From: Couchioplanes caeruleus
GTDB taxonomy: Bacteria; Actinomycetota; Actinomycetes; Mycobacteriales; Micromonosporaceae
Direction of reading: 5' to 3'
Length of the DNA: 64,000 nucleotides
NCBI RefSeq assembly: GCF_023499255.1
Contig: NZ_CP092183.1
Location: 5,018,501-5,082,500 of the forward strand
Part shown: positions 33,572-42,082 of the stretch, one piece after another
Layout: each line of letters opens with the position of its first letter
Position numbering within the stretch: the first letter of the stretch is position 1
Position numbers and translations under genes: made by a program
The notes under the pieces: generated by a model
Told to the model about the DNA's origin: nothing
Database searches by the model: none
Seen by the model: only the letters and a program-made list of their open reading frames with translations

Positions 33572-34761
33572 GCGGGGCCTCCCGTCAGCGCGGCCATGTC
33601 GCTGAGCTGGATCATGTCCTTGTCGCCGCGGCCGGAGAGCGTGAGCAGCACGGTCGACCCGTGGGGCAGCTCGTCCGTGCCCGCCGCGCGCAGCACCCAC
33701 GCCACGGCGTGCGCCGACTCGAGCGCGCAGATGATGCCTTCGGCGCGGGCGAGCCGGCGTACGGCCGTCAGCACCTCGCCGTCGGTGACGGTCTGGTACT
33801 CGGCGCGGCCCGCCGCACCCAGCTGGGCGTGTTCCGGGCCGACGCCCGGGTAGTCCAGGCCGGCCGCGATGGACTGTGCCTCGGCGATCTGGCCCTCGTC
33901 GTCCTGCAGAACCATGGACCGGGAGCCGTGCACGACGCCCGGGGTGCCGTGGGTCATCGCCGCGCCGCCTGCCGCCTCGACGCCGACCAGCCGGGCGCCG
34001 GTGCCGACGAAGCCGGCGAACGTCCCGGCGGCGTTCGACCCGCCGCCCACGCAGGCGACGACCACGTCCGGGACGCCGGTGGCTAGCTCCGCGGCGCACT
34101 GCCGCCGCGCCTCCTCGCCGATGACGCGCTGGAATTCCCGGACCATCCACGGGTACGGGTGGGGGCCGGCGACCGACCCGAGGCAGAAGTGGGTGTCCTC
34201 GACCGCCGCGACCCACTGCCGCAGCGCCTCGTTCGTGGCGTCCTTGAGCGTCCGGCTGCCGCTGGTGACGGGCACGACCTCGGCGCCGAGCAGGGTCATC
34301 CGGAACACGTTGAGGGCCTGGCGTTCGATGTCGCGCTCGCCCATGTAGACGGTCGCGCGCAGGCCGAAGAGCGCGGCGGCGGTGGCCGTGGCGACGCCGT
34401 GCTGGCCGGCCCCGGTCTCGGCGATGAGCCGGGTCTTGCCCATCCGCCGCGCCAGCAGCGCCTGCCCGAGCACATTGTTGATCTTGTGGGAGCCGGTGTG
34501 CGCCAGGTCCTCGCGCTTGAGGAGCAGCGTGACGCCCAGCTCGGCGGACAGGTTCCAGGCCGGGGTCAGTGCGGTCGGCCGGCCCGCATAGACCGTACGG
34601 AACATGTCGAGCTGACCGCGGAACGCGGGGTCGGCCCACGCCTCGCGGAACGCTTCCTCCAGGGCCTCGCAGGCCGGTACCAGCGACTCGGGGACGAACC
34701 GTCCGCCGAAGGCGCCGAACCGGCCCGCCGCGGCGGGATCCCGCATCACGCTCATCGTCAT
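33568..34761 (-). CDS. trpB: Tryptophan synthase beta chain
   Basis: 397 aa, normal TrpB1 length. The PLP lysine is in [19 protein letters not shown] near residue 95. The catalytic glutamate region is [15 protein letters not shown], and the PLP phosphate loop is [16 protein letters not shown]. It condenses indole with serine. The ATG at 34761 has a GGAG ribosome binding site. The first operator copy lies only 14 bases upstream of this start. trpBA plus gntR without other trp genes suggests a dedicated tryptophan supply, for example for a specialised metabolite. Confidence 0.93.
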   Translation of the reverse strand: MTMSVMRDPAAAGRFGAFGGRFVPESLVPACEALEEAFREAWADPAFRGQLDMFRTVYAGRPTALTPAWNLSAELGVTLLLKREDLAHTGSHKINNVLGQALLARRMGKTRLIAETGAGQHGVATATAAALFGLRATVYMGERDIERQALNVFRMTLLGAEVVPVTSGSRTLKDATNEALRQWVAAVEDTHFCLGSVAGPHPYPWMVREFQRVIGEEARRQCAAELATGVPDVVVACVGGGSNAAGTFAGFVGTGARLVGVEAAGGAAMTHGTPGVVHGSRSMVLQDDEGQIAEAQSIAAGLDYPGVGPEHAQLGAAGRAEYQTVTDGEVLTAVRRLARAEGIICALESAHAVAWVLRAAGTDELPHGSTVLLTLSGRGDKDMIQLSDMAALTGGPA

Positions 34762-34774
34762 CGCGACTCCAAAT

Positions 34775-34784
34775 GTTCTAGAAC
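34775..34784. promoter_or_regulatory. GTTCTAGAAC operator, copy 1 (trpB side)
   Basis: Perfect 10-bp palindrome matching the GT-N2-TA-N2-AC consensus of HutC-type GntR regulators. It lies 14 bases upstream of the trpB start, in the leader or promoter, next to a TACAGT element on the trpB strand. The second copy starts 42 bases away, about four helical turns. Confidence 0.7.
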
Positions 34785-34816
34785 TGTACGGCCATCATGC
34801 CACAACTCTTGGCACT

Positions 34817-34842
34817 GTTCTAGAACTCTTTACCGGTATACT
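34817..34842 (+). promoter_or_regulatory. GTTCTAGAAC operator, copy 2, with TATACT -10 element (DUF3800 side)
   Basis: The palindrome at 34817-34826 is identical to copy 1. A TATACT box (34837-34842) follows 10 bases later and ends 6 bases before the GTG of the DUF3800 gene. Transcription would therefore start at or next to the GTG, giving a leaderless mRNA. Binding here would cover the -35 region and block the promoter. Confidence 0.6.
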
Positions 34843-34848
34843 GCCTCC

Positions 34849-35772
34849 GTGGAGACCGTTGAGCTGGTGTGCGACGAGTCGGGGTACGAGGGCGAGAAGC
34901 TCATCGGCACGACCACGGACGTCTTCGCCCACGCCGGCGTCCACCTCTCCGCCGCCGTGGCCGCCGGTTGCCTGGCCGAACTGCGCCGCCGCATCCGCTC
35001 CCCCGCGACCCAGTACAAGGCGAACCACCTGCAGCGGGAGAAGCACCGCTCGGCGCTGGTGTGGTTGCTCGGCCCGTCGAGCCCGCTGTTCCGCTCCGCG
35101 CACGTGTACCTGATCGACAAGGCGTACTTCCTGATCGGCACCCTCGACGAGCTCCTGCTCGGCGAGCCGGGCGGCACGGGAACCGGGTGGTGGCGGGCCG
35201 GGCCGGACGGCGGCCGCGCCCGGGAGGCGTCGGACGAGCTCTACCGGCGGCACGCCGCGGACGGCCCGGCGCCGGCGTTCCTCGTCGCGGCCAACAACCT
35301 CATGCGCGGCAAGGATCGCCGGGACGTGGCCGGGCCGGTGGAAGCCTTCTTCGCCGTGGCGGACGGCTCCGCGGGCTTCCGGCGGGACAGCGCGGAGGCT
35401 CTGCGCGTACGGCTGAAAGCGGATCCCTCGCTGTCCGTCCTGGACCCGCTGATCCCCGCACTGCTGCGGGCCGTGGCGCGGTGGGGTGACGGCGGGCGTC
35501 CGGTGACGATCGTGCACGACCGGCAGACGATGCTGCCCGCCCAGCGGGTGGCGGGACTGCAACGGGCGCTGCGGCACGCCGGTCTGGTGCTCACCCGGGT
35601 GGAGCTGGCGGCGGCCGGGTCGGAGCCGCGGGTGCAGCTGGCCGACATCCTCGCCGGGACCGTACGGCAGATCGCACAGGACGAGCTGCACGGCCGCGGG
35701 GACGCCGAGCTGCTCGCGCTGGCCCGGCCGTACGTGGACCCGTTCTCGATCTGGGGCGACCGGCGCAGCTAG
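34849..35772 (+). CDS. DUF3800-type protein (predicted RNase H-like fold)
   Basis: 307 aa from the GTG at 34849. The N-terminal VETVELVCDESGYEGEKLIG carries the family DESG motif. The middle has a conserved QYKANHLQREKH segment, and the C-terminal QLADILAGTVRQIAQ matches the DUF3800 end motif with its acidic residue. The spaced aspartates are those expected of a nuclease-like fold; catalytic activity has not been shown for most members. The gene shares its operator region with trpBA-gntR in the opposite direction. DUF3800 genes often occur in defence or mobile contexts, but no such genes are near. Confidence 0.75.
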   Translation: METVELVCDESGYEGEKLIGTTTDVFAHAGVHLSAAVAAGCLAELRRRIRSPATQYKANHLQREKHRSALVWLLGPSSPLFRSAHVYLIDKAYFLIGTLDELLLGEPGGTGTGWWRAGPDGGRAREASDELYRRHAADGPAPAFLVAANNLMRGKDRRDVAGPVEAFFAVADGSAGFRRDSAEALRVRLKADPSLSVLDPLIPALLRAVARWGDGGRPVTIVHDRQTMLPAQRVAGLQRALRHAGLVLTRVELAAAGSEPRVQLADILAGTVRQIAQDELHGRGDAELLALARPYVDPFSIWGDRRS

Positions 35773-35816
35773 GCGACGATCATGGGCGCGGGCCGCAGCT
35801 GACGGGCGCAGGATCG

Positions 35817-37109
35817 TCAGGCGCCGGGTGCCGGCTTCGGCGTGCGGGCGAGCAGATACGCCTGCGGCAGCTGCTCCGCAGCGCCCTCCTGGTCCGGCGC
35901 CCGGACCGACCGCAGGCACAGGTCGAACCCGGCCTCCCGCAGCATGCCGGCGACCTGCTCGGGCCGGCGCCGCAGGAACGTGATGTCGCGGACGTGCCGG
36001 GCCTCGTCGCCGACCTGGAAGGCCAGGAACACGTACCCGCCGGGACGCAGGACGCGCCGGAATTCCGTCAGGACGACCGGAAGCTCGTCGTCGGGCACGT
36101 GGATGATCGAATACCAGGCGAGGACCGCGGCGAGGGTGCCTTCCGGGCGGGCGAGGGCGGTCATCGTGCCGACGTCGAAGGTGATCGACGGGTGGTCGCG
36201 GCGGGCGGCGGCGACCATCTCCGGCGCCAGGTCGAGCCCGGCGATGTCCACACCGAGCCCGTGCAGGTACGCCGTGACCGTGCCGATGCCGCAGCCCACC
36301 TCGAGGACCGGGCCGGGCTCGGCGCGCACGAGCTCCGCGAAGCCGCCGAGCAGGGCGCGTTCCCAGACGTTGCGGGCCAGGACGTCGCCGAACAGGCCGG
36401 CGTACTCGGCGGCGAAACGGTTGTAGCCGTCGCGGGTCTCGGTGAGGTACGCGGGCTCGCGGAGACGCTCGCGCACCGCCGCGCGCTCGGCCTCGGTGAT
36501 GCCGATCAGGCTCAGGTACGCGGTCACGCCGCCGTACGCCTGCTCCAGATGCTCGAAGGTGTTGAGCATGACGGCGGCCGGGGAGCCCTCGGTGAGCGCG
36601 TAGTCGCCGGCGATCACGTCGGGCGCGACCCCGGCGACGCTGAGGGCCAGGGCCACGAGGACGCCCGTACGGTCCCGGCCGCCGCGGCAGTGCACGAGCA
36701 CACCGCCCGGCGGCGCCCCGGCGATCGCCCTGAACGCCGCCGCGATGCGCTGCTGGTTGTGGTCCAGCAACGGGCCGTACGAGTCGTCGGGGTACTCGTA
36801 CGTGACGACGTCCAGCAGCACCGGCGCGGACACGTAGCCGGGGTCGCCGGCGAACGGGCTGGGGTACGCGTCGCGTTCCACGTCCCGGCGCAGGTCCAGC
36901 ACGCGGCTGATCCCGGCCGCGCGGACGGCGGCGATGCCGGCGGCGGTGAGCTCGGTGTGGTGACCGGAGCGCAGCAGGGCGCGCGGGCGGATGGCCGAGC
37001 CGTCCACGGTGGGCAGGCCGCCCACGTCGCGGGCGTTGTGGCAGCCGGGCCAGTCCAGGGTCACCATGCGCGCTCCGTCTCTCGCCGCGGACGGGTGTCC
37101 GAAGTTCAT
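35817..37109 (-). CDS. Fusion: tyrosine/dual-specificity phosphatase + SAM-dependent methyltransferase
   Basis: 430 aa. Residues about 15-250 form a PtpB-like phosphatase (Y_phosphatase3 type): CHNARDVGGLPTVDGS at the start and the catalytic loop VLVHCRGGRDRTGVLVALAL, an intact HCX5R site. Residues about 255-430 form a class I methyltransferase with SAM motif VLEVGCGIGTVTAYL followed by VDIAGLDLAPEMVAAA and a FRRVLRPGGYVFLAFQ segment. The ATG at 37109 overlaps the TPR gene stop by 4 bases. It is the last gene of the AAA-TPR-fusion operon. The substrate of either half is unknown. Confidence 0.82.
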   Translation of the reverse strand: MNFGHPSAARDGARMVTLDWPGCHNARDVGGLPTVDGSAIRPRALLRSGHHTELTAAGIAAVRAAGISRVLDLRRDVERDAYPSPFAGDPGYVSAPVLLDVVTYEYPDDSYGPLLDHNQQRIAAAFRAIAGAPPGGVLVHCRGGRDRTGVLVALALSVAGVAPDVIAGDYALTEGSPAAVMLNTFEHLEQAYGGVTAYLSLIGITEAERAAVRERLREPAYLTETRDGYNRFAAEYAGLFGDVLARNVWERALLGGFAELVRAEPGPVLEVGCGIGTVTAYLHGLGVDIAGLDLAPEMVAAARRDHPSITFDVGTMTALARPEGTLAAVLAWYSIIHVPDDELPVVLTEFRRVLRPGGYVFLAFQVGDEARHVRDITFLRRRPEQVAGMLREAGFDLCLRSVRAPDQEGAAEQLPQAYLLARTPKPAPGA

Positions 37110-38290
37110 CGCGGTGGCTTCCCCGGGTCCTTCTCGGGCGCCTCCGGCTCTTTCCACGCCTCGCGCAGCTCCCGCTTCGTGTCGCTCCACCACTTCTTCA
37201 GCTCGACGCGGAAGTTCTGCAGGTCGCGCCCCAGCATCTTGACCGCGTGCATGTAGCCGGGGTCGTCCAGGCGCGCCCCGAGCAGCTCGGCGAACCCGCC
37301 CGCCCACAGCACCGGCACCCCGGCCAGCGCCGGCATCGTGAGCCACCAGGCGCCCGTCGCGGCGTACGCGAGCAGCAGCGCGGCCATCACCGCCACCGTC
37401 GCCGCCCCCGTGAGCGTGGCGCGGCGCAGCAGCCAGGGCACCAGGCGCAGGCAGCGCCACGGCAGCCGGCCGGCCGGGACGAGCACCCGGACGGCGAACC
37501 CGGCCACGACGACGGCGATCAGGCCCGCGAGGACGCGCGCCGGCAGGGCCGCGGGGCCCCAGACCGTCGCGGCCACCGCGGCGGCCGTCACGAGCAGGAC
37601 CGCGACGGAGAACCAGCGGCGCAGCGCGCTGAGCAGGCTGCGGATCGGCCAGGTCATCGAGATGACGTCGGGGCGGGCCGGGTTCTCGCGGGCCACGTCG
37701 CGCAGGGCCCGCATCGACCGGCGGACCCGCAGCCGTTCCGCGTCGAGCATCGCGAGCAGCCAGCGGCCGTACGCGTTGCCCGGCTCGACGGCGAGCGCCG
37801 CCCGGGTGGCCCGTTCCGCCTCGTCGCGGTTGCCGGCGTCGCGTTCCAGGTCGGCGATCGTCAGCAGCGCCTCCACCGACTGCGGGGCGAGCGACTGGCC
37901 GTGCCGGGCGGCGTGGCGGGCCGCGTCGTACCGCTTCGCCGAGGTCAGTGCGCGGGCCAGCACGAGGTGGCCGCCGGGGTCGTGCGGGCGCAGCCGGACC
38001 GCCTCGCCGGCGGCCGCGATGGCATCCTCGTCGCGGATGAGGGCGATCAGCGACTCGGCGCGCTCCGCGTGCGCGTCGGCGAGGCCGGGGTTCGCCGCCA
38101 GCGCCGCGTCGCACGCCTGCAGCGCCGCCACGTAGTCGCGCTGCTGGCGCAGCACGTACCCGAGCAGGGTGAGCAGGTCGGCGTCGCCCGGCTCGGCGGT
38201 CAGCGCCGCGCGCAGCTTCGCCTCGGCGTCGCCGTGCCGGCCGACCTCGGCCAGGTGCCGGGCCTGACGGTACGCGTCCAGCCCGGTCAC
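37106..38290 (-). CDS. TPR membrane protein
   Basis: 394 aa from a GTG start. Residues 1-190 are about five tetratricopeptide repeats (for example AEAKLRAALTAEPGDADLLT and AERATRAALAVEPGNAYGRW). About four membrane helices follow between residues 220 and 330, then a charged C-terminal tail (LKKWWSDTKRELREAWKEPE). It probably anchors a protein complex at the membrane with the TPR domain in the cytoplasm. It is coupled by GTGA to the AAA+ ATPase gene upstream and by ATGA to the phosphatase fusion downstream. Confidence 0.75.
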   Translation of the reverse strand: MTGLDAYRQARHLAEVGRHGDAEAKLRAALTAEPGDADLLTLLGYVLRQQRDYVAALQACDAALAANPGLADAHAERAESLIALIRDEDAIAAAGEAVRLRPHDPGGHLVLARALTSAKRYDAARHAARHGQSLAPQSVEALLTIADLERDAGNRDEAERATRAALAVEPGNAYGRWLLAMLDAERLRVRRSMRALRDVARENPARPDVISMTWPIRSLLSALRRWFSVAVLLVTAAAVAATVWGPAALPARVLAGLIAVVVAGFAVRVLVPAGRLPWRCLRLVPWLLRRATLTGAATVAVMAALLLAYAATGAWWLTMPALAGVPVLWAGGFAELLGARLDDPGYMHAVKMLGRDLQNFRVELKKWWSDTKRELREAWKEPEAPEKDPGKPPR

Positions 38291-39735
38291 AGGAGCTTGC
38301 GCTGCTTCAGGTACGCCGCGAGGTCGTCGTAGTCGCCGCTCGCGTTGCCGAACAGGGCCACGTTGCGCGCGGTGGCGAACCAGGCGTCCGTGGAGGGCCG
38401 GACCTCGCGGACGGCCGCCGTCATGTCCGCCTGGTTGATCATGCGGACCTCGCCGGTGCTGATGGCGTCGCGCATCGCGTACTCCGCGGCGGTCTCGCAG
38501 ACGTGGGCCAGGTCGGCGCCCGAGAAGCGGTCGGTGGCGGCGGCGAGCCCGGCCAGGTCGATGCCGGCGACCGGCCGGTCGCGCAGGTGGTACTCGAGGA
38601 TCGCTGCGCGCGCCGGTTCGTCGGGCGGCAGCACGAGCAGCGTCCGGTCAAGCCGCCCGGGCCGGCGCAGCGCGGCGTCGATGTCCCACGGCGCGTTGGT
38701 CGCGGCGAGCACGAACAGCCCGTCGTTGTTGCCGTCGACCCCGTCCAGCTCGGTGAGCAGCTGGTTGACGAGCGTCCGCAGCGCCGACGAGCTCAGCTGG
38801 CTGCGCTTGTGCCCGAGCGCGTCGATCTCGTCGAGGAACAGCACGCACGGCGCATGCCCGCGCGCCGCGGCGAACAACTCGTGCAGGTTGCGCTCGGAAC
38901 TGCCGACCCACATCGCGAGCACGTCGGTGATCGACAACGACACGAACGCGGCGCCCATCTCCCCCGCCACGGCCCGCGCGAGGAAGGTCTTCCCGCAGCC
39001 GGGCGGCCCGTACAGCAGCAGCCCGCCGCGCAGGCTCTTGCCGAACAGCGTCCGCAGCTTCGGGTTGCGCAGCGGGCCGAGGAAGGACAGCTCGAGCCGC
39101 TTCTTGACCTCCTGCATGCCGCCGACGTCGGCGAGGGTGACGACGGACCGCTCGATGTCGAACGCCCGGTCGTCGTGGCCGCGGACCGGCTCCGGCTCGT
39201 CGGCGGCGGTGAAGCGCGGCGGGACGACGCCCTCGAGCTCGCTCTCGAACGCCGCCCAGTCGACGCCCCCGGACGGCCGTGCGGACGGCTCCCCGGACGG
39301 GCGCGCGGACGGCTCCCCGGAGGGCGCCGGGTCGGCGGCCGGGCCGGGCGCCGCGGGGTCTGCCGGCGAGGCGGGCCCGGGGGACGCCGGCCGGGCCTGC
39401 GCGCCGGGACCGGGCGCGGCCGGGCCGGGCGGCGACCCGGCACCGGCCGGGCCCGGGAAGACCGACGGCGCAGCAGGATCCGGGGACGTCGGCGCGGCGG
39501 GCCGGGACGGCGACGGTGCGGCCGGGGAAGGCGCGGCGGCGCCGAGGGCGGCGGCCATGAGGCGCTGGGCGGCCCGGTCGTCCGGGTCGCGGGCCAGGAG
39601 CTGGGCGGCGTGCCCGATCGCCTCGGCGGGCCGGCCGGCGGCGACGAGCAGCTCGGCGAGATGCTGCCGCAGGGGCAGGTCGTCCGGCCGCGCGCCGACC
39701 GCCGCGGTCAGGCTGTCGATCAGGGCGTCGCTCAT
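38287..39735 (-). CDS. AAA+ ATPase with TPR-like N-terminus (Cdc48/FtsH-like AAA module)
   Basis: 482 aa. Residues 1-65 look like one or two TPR helices. Residues 70-160 are a low-complexity Pro/Ala/Gly linker with two SGEPSARP repeats. The AAA module spans about 185-440: VTLADVGGMQEVKKRLELSF, Walker A YGPPGCGKTFLARAVAG, Walker B LFLDEIDALG, sensor 1 VLAATNAPWDID and arginine fingers ALRRPGRLDR. There is no protease or second AAA domain. It is first of a three-gene overlapped operon with the TPR membrane protein and the phosphatase-methyltransferase fusion, likely a remodelling complex. Confidence 0.83.
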   Translation of the reverse strand: MSDALIDSLTAAVGARPDDLPLRQHLAELLVAAGRPAEAIGHAAQLLARDPDDRAAQRLMAAALGAAAPSPAAPSPSRPAAPTSPDPAAPSVFPGPAGAGSPPGPAAPGPGAQARPASPGPASPADPAAPGPAADPAPSGEPSARPSGEPSARPSGGVDWAAFESELEGVVPPRFTAADEPEPVRGHDDRAFDIERSVVTLADVGGMQEVKKRLELSFLGPLRNPKLRTLFGKSLRGGLLLYGPPGCGKTFLARAVAGEMGAAFVSLSITDVLAMWVGSSERNLHELFAAARGHAPCVLFLDEIDALGHKRSQLSSSALRTLVNQLLTELDGVDGNNDGLFVLAATNAPWDIDAALRRPGRLDRTLLVLPPDEPARAAILEYHLRDRPVAGIDLAGLAAATDRFSGADLAHVCETAAEYAMRDAISTGEVRMINQADMTAAVREVRPSTDAWFATARNVALFGNASGDYDDLAAYLKQRKLL

Positions 39736-39911
39736 GAGAGGCGATTATGCCCGTGCCCCCTGACACTTCCGACGCCCCCGCGGTCCGTCGCCCCGCGCCC
39801 GCAGCTGCCGATTTTCCCGCGTCCCTTTCTTGGATGCCCGGTGACCCGGCCGAATGGAGGACTGGCGTCCACGTGAGCGGGCGCACCGCCAGACGGACGA
39901 GGGACAGCAGC

Positions 39912-41198
39912 GTGAGCCATCCGACGATCGCGAGGGCCGTACGGTTCGCGTGCGGGGACGGCGCCTGGTGGCGCGTCCCCCTGTCCGTGGTGCCGTTGAC
40001 CGCCGTCATGTACGCGGCCGGCTGGGGCGCGCCCCTGTCCGTGCTGCACCTCGCGGTCGTGGCGGCGTACGTGTCGGCATGCGGCTCCCGGGCGTGGAAG
40101 CCCGTGGCGGCGACGGCCGTCGTGGCGATCGGCGCCGGGCAGGCGCTGGTCGCCGGCGGTGTGCTGGACAGCCGGCTCGACGCCGCGCAGTCGCACGTGC
40201 TGGCGGCCCTCGTGGCCGCCGTGATCGTCGCGGGTGCGCGGACCCTGGGGCGGTTCGCCGAGGACCGGGAGCGGGCCGAGGCGGCTGCGAAGCGGGGCGA
40301 GGAGCGGCTCCGGGCGCTCGTCCGCGACGGCTCCGAGGTGATCACCCTCTGTGACGCCTCCGGCGACGTGACCTGGGTGAGCTCGGCCGCGCGGCCGGTG
40401 CTCGGGTACAAGCCCGAGGAGCTGCGCGGGCGGGTGCTGCGGGGACTGTTCCACCCGGAGGACGAGGCCGCCTCGGCGGAGCTGTTCGCGCGCCTGCTCG
40501 CCTCGGACAGCACCGTCGAGCACTCCGCCGAGCTGCGGGTACGGCACGCGAACGGGTCGTGGTACTGGCATGAGATCGTGGCGCGCAACATGCTGGCGCA
40601 CCCGTCGGTGCAGGCGATCGTCACCCATCAGCGCGACATCACCGACCGGCGGGCGGCGCAGGACCGGATCGCGTACGCGGCGTCGCACGATGCGCTGACC
40701 GGCCTGGCGAACGGGGCGACGCTGGAGCGGGACCTGGCGCGGGCGCTCGCGCAGGGCACCCGGTACCAGCATCCGGTGGCGATGCTGCTGTGCGACCTGG
40801 ACGGGTTCCGGGCGGTCAACGAGACGTACGGCCACGACGTCGGCGACCGCCTCCTGCAGACCGTCAGCGGCGTGCTCAAGCGCACGACGCGGGAGACCGA
40901 CACGGCCGGCCGGCTCGGCGGCGACGGGTTCGGGGTGGTGCTGACGCACGTCCGCAGCGCCGACGAGGCGATGACGGTGGCCCGGCGGATCATCGAGGGC
41001 GTCGCGGCCAGCGCGGCGGTGGCGGGGCTGCGGCTGGACGTCGGCTGCACCGTCGGGGTGGCGCTGGCGTTCCCGGGCGGTACGGACGCGAGGACGCTGA
41101 TGCGGCACGCGGACCGGGCGATGCACCGGGGCAAGGACACGGGCCGCGACAGCGCGATCCTCTACGTCGAGGACGAGATCAGCGCGCCCTGGGCGTAG
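39912..41198 (+). CDS. Membrane PAS-GGDEF protein with degenerate active site
   Basis: 428 aa from the GTG at 39912, preceded by a GAGGGAC ribosome binding site. In-frame starts at 39747 or 39873 are possible, but 39747 leaves only 11 bases to the divergent AAA gene. Hydrophobic segments near residues 24-45 and 50-105 are followed by a PAS domain (VITLCDASGDVTWVSSAARP). The GGDEF domain has RLGGDGFG at residues 336-340, where the catalytic glutamate is replaced by glycine. The inhibitory site RETD lies exactly five residues before GGDGF. The protein probably binds c-di-GMP rather than making it. Confidence 0.82.
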   Translation: MSHPTIARAVRFACGDGAWWRVPLSVVPLTAVMYAAGWGAPLSVLHLAVVAAYVSACGSRAWKPVAATAVVAIGAGQALVAGGVLDSRLDAAQSHVLAALVAAVIVAGARTLGRFAEDRERAEAAAKRGEERLRALVRDGSEVITLCDASGDVTWVSSAARPVLGYKPEELRGRVLRGLFHPEDEAASAELFARLLASDSTVEHSAELRVRHANGSWYWHEIVARNMLAHPSVQAIVTHQRDITDRRAAQDRIAYAASHDALTGLANGATLERDLARALAQGTRYQHPVAMLLCDLDGFRAVNETYGHDVGDRLLQTVSGVLKRTTRETDTAGRLGGDGFGVVLTHVRSADEAMTVARRIIEGVAASAAVAGLRLDVGCTVGVALAFPGGTDARTLMRHADRAMHRGKDTGRDSAILYVEDEISAPWA

Positions 41199-41220
41199 GG
41201 CCCGGTCGTACGATCGGGGC

Positions 41221-41649
41221 GTGACCAGCGAGCACCGCCGCGATCTGCTCCGGCTGCGCCGCGTGCGCGACCGGATCGACCGCGAGTACGCCCAGCCGCT
41301 GGACGTTCCGGCGCTCGCCCGCGGTGCGCACATGTCGGCCGGGCATCTGAGCCGCGCGTTCCGCGCCGCGTACGGCGAGTCGCCGTACAGCTACCTGATG
41401 ACGCGGCGGATCGAGCGGGCGATGGCACTGCTGCGGCAGGGCCGGCTCAGCGTCACCGAGGTGTGCTTCGCGGTGGGCTGTTCGTCGCTGGGCACGTTCA
41501 GCACCCGCTTCACCGAGCTGGTCGGGATGCCGCCCAGCACGTACCGGCGGCGGGCGGCCGCGGCGGCCGCGGATCTGCCGCCCTGCCTGGCGAAACAGGT
41601 GACCCGGCCGGTCAGGAATCGAGAAGCGCCGGCCCTCGCGCCGCCCTAG
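41221..41649 (+). CDS. AraC-family transcriptional regulator (short form)
   Basis: 142 aa from a GTG start. It consists almost only of the double helix-turn-helix: LDVPALARGAHMSAGHLSRA and VTEVCFAVGCSSLGTFSTRF followed by VGMPPSTYRRR. It lacks a sensor domain and ends in an Ala/Pro-rich tail. It is followed 9 bases later by a VOC gene, and AraC-VOC pairs of this kind are frequent in actinobacteria. The regulator probably controls that gene. Confidence 0.85.
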   Translation: MTSEHRRDLLRLRRVRDRIDREYAQPLDVPALARGAHMSAGHLSRAFRAAYGESPYSYLMTRRIERAMALLRQGRLSVTEVCFAVGCSSLGTFSTRFTELVGMPPSTYRRRAAAAAADLPPCLAKQVTRPVRNREAPALAPP

Positions 41650-41658
41650 CGTGAGCCC

Positions 41659-42069
41659 ATGGACATCACGATTCACGCGAGCTTCCTGCCGCACGACGAC
41701 CCCGACGCCGCCCTGGCCTTCTACCGCGACGCGCTCGGCTTCGAGGTGCGGGCCGACGTGGGCTCGGGTCCGATGCGCTGGATCACGGTGGGGCCGCCCG
41801 GCCAGCCCGGCACGTCGATCCTGCTGGCGCCGGCGGCGACCGACCCGGGCATCACCGACGAGGAACGGCGCGTCATCACCGGCATGATGGCCAAGGGGAC
41901 GTACGGCTGGATCCTGCTGGCCACCAAGGATCTCGACGGCACGTTCGAGCGGCTGCGCGCCGCCGACGCCGAGGTGGTCCAGGAGCCGGTCGAGCAGCCG
42001 TACGGGATGCGCGACTGCGCGTTCCGGGATCCCGCGGGCAACCTGATCCGCATCCAGGAGCTGCGCTGA
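41659..42069 (+). CDS. VOC-family (glyoxalase/bleomycin-resistance fold) protein
   Basis: 136 aa. Two beta-alpha-beta-beta-beta modules are visible: DPDAALAFYRDALGFEVRAD and FERLRAADAEVVQEPVEQPY, ending in CAFRDPAGNLIRIQEL with the usual metal-type glutamate. The function may be antibiotic binding, isomerisation or dioxygenase-like chemistry; sequence alone does not decide. It is cotranscribed with the AraC gene. Confidence 0.83.
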   Translation: MDITIHASFLPHDDPDAALAFYRDALGFEVRADVGSGPMRWITVGPPGQPGTSILLAPAATDPGITDEERRVITGMMAKGTYGWILLATKDLDGTFERLRAADAEVVQEPVEQPYGMRDCAFRDPAGNLIRIQELR

Positions 42070-42082
42070 GCCCACCGGCGGT

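Noticed and set aside
34849..35772. DUF3800 gene as sign of a mobile defence island
   Set aside because: No integrase, transposase, restriction or toxin genes are nearby, and base composition is like the neighbours.
39747..39911. N-terminal extension of the PAS-GGDEF protein from an ATG at 39747
   Set aside because: It would leave 11 bases between divergent start codons, with no room for two promoters, and the extra peptide is Pro/Ala/Arg-rich without features. The GTG at 39912 has a better ribosome binding site.
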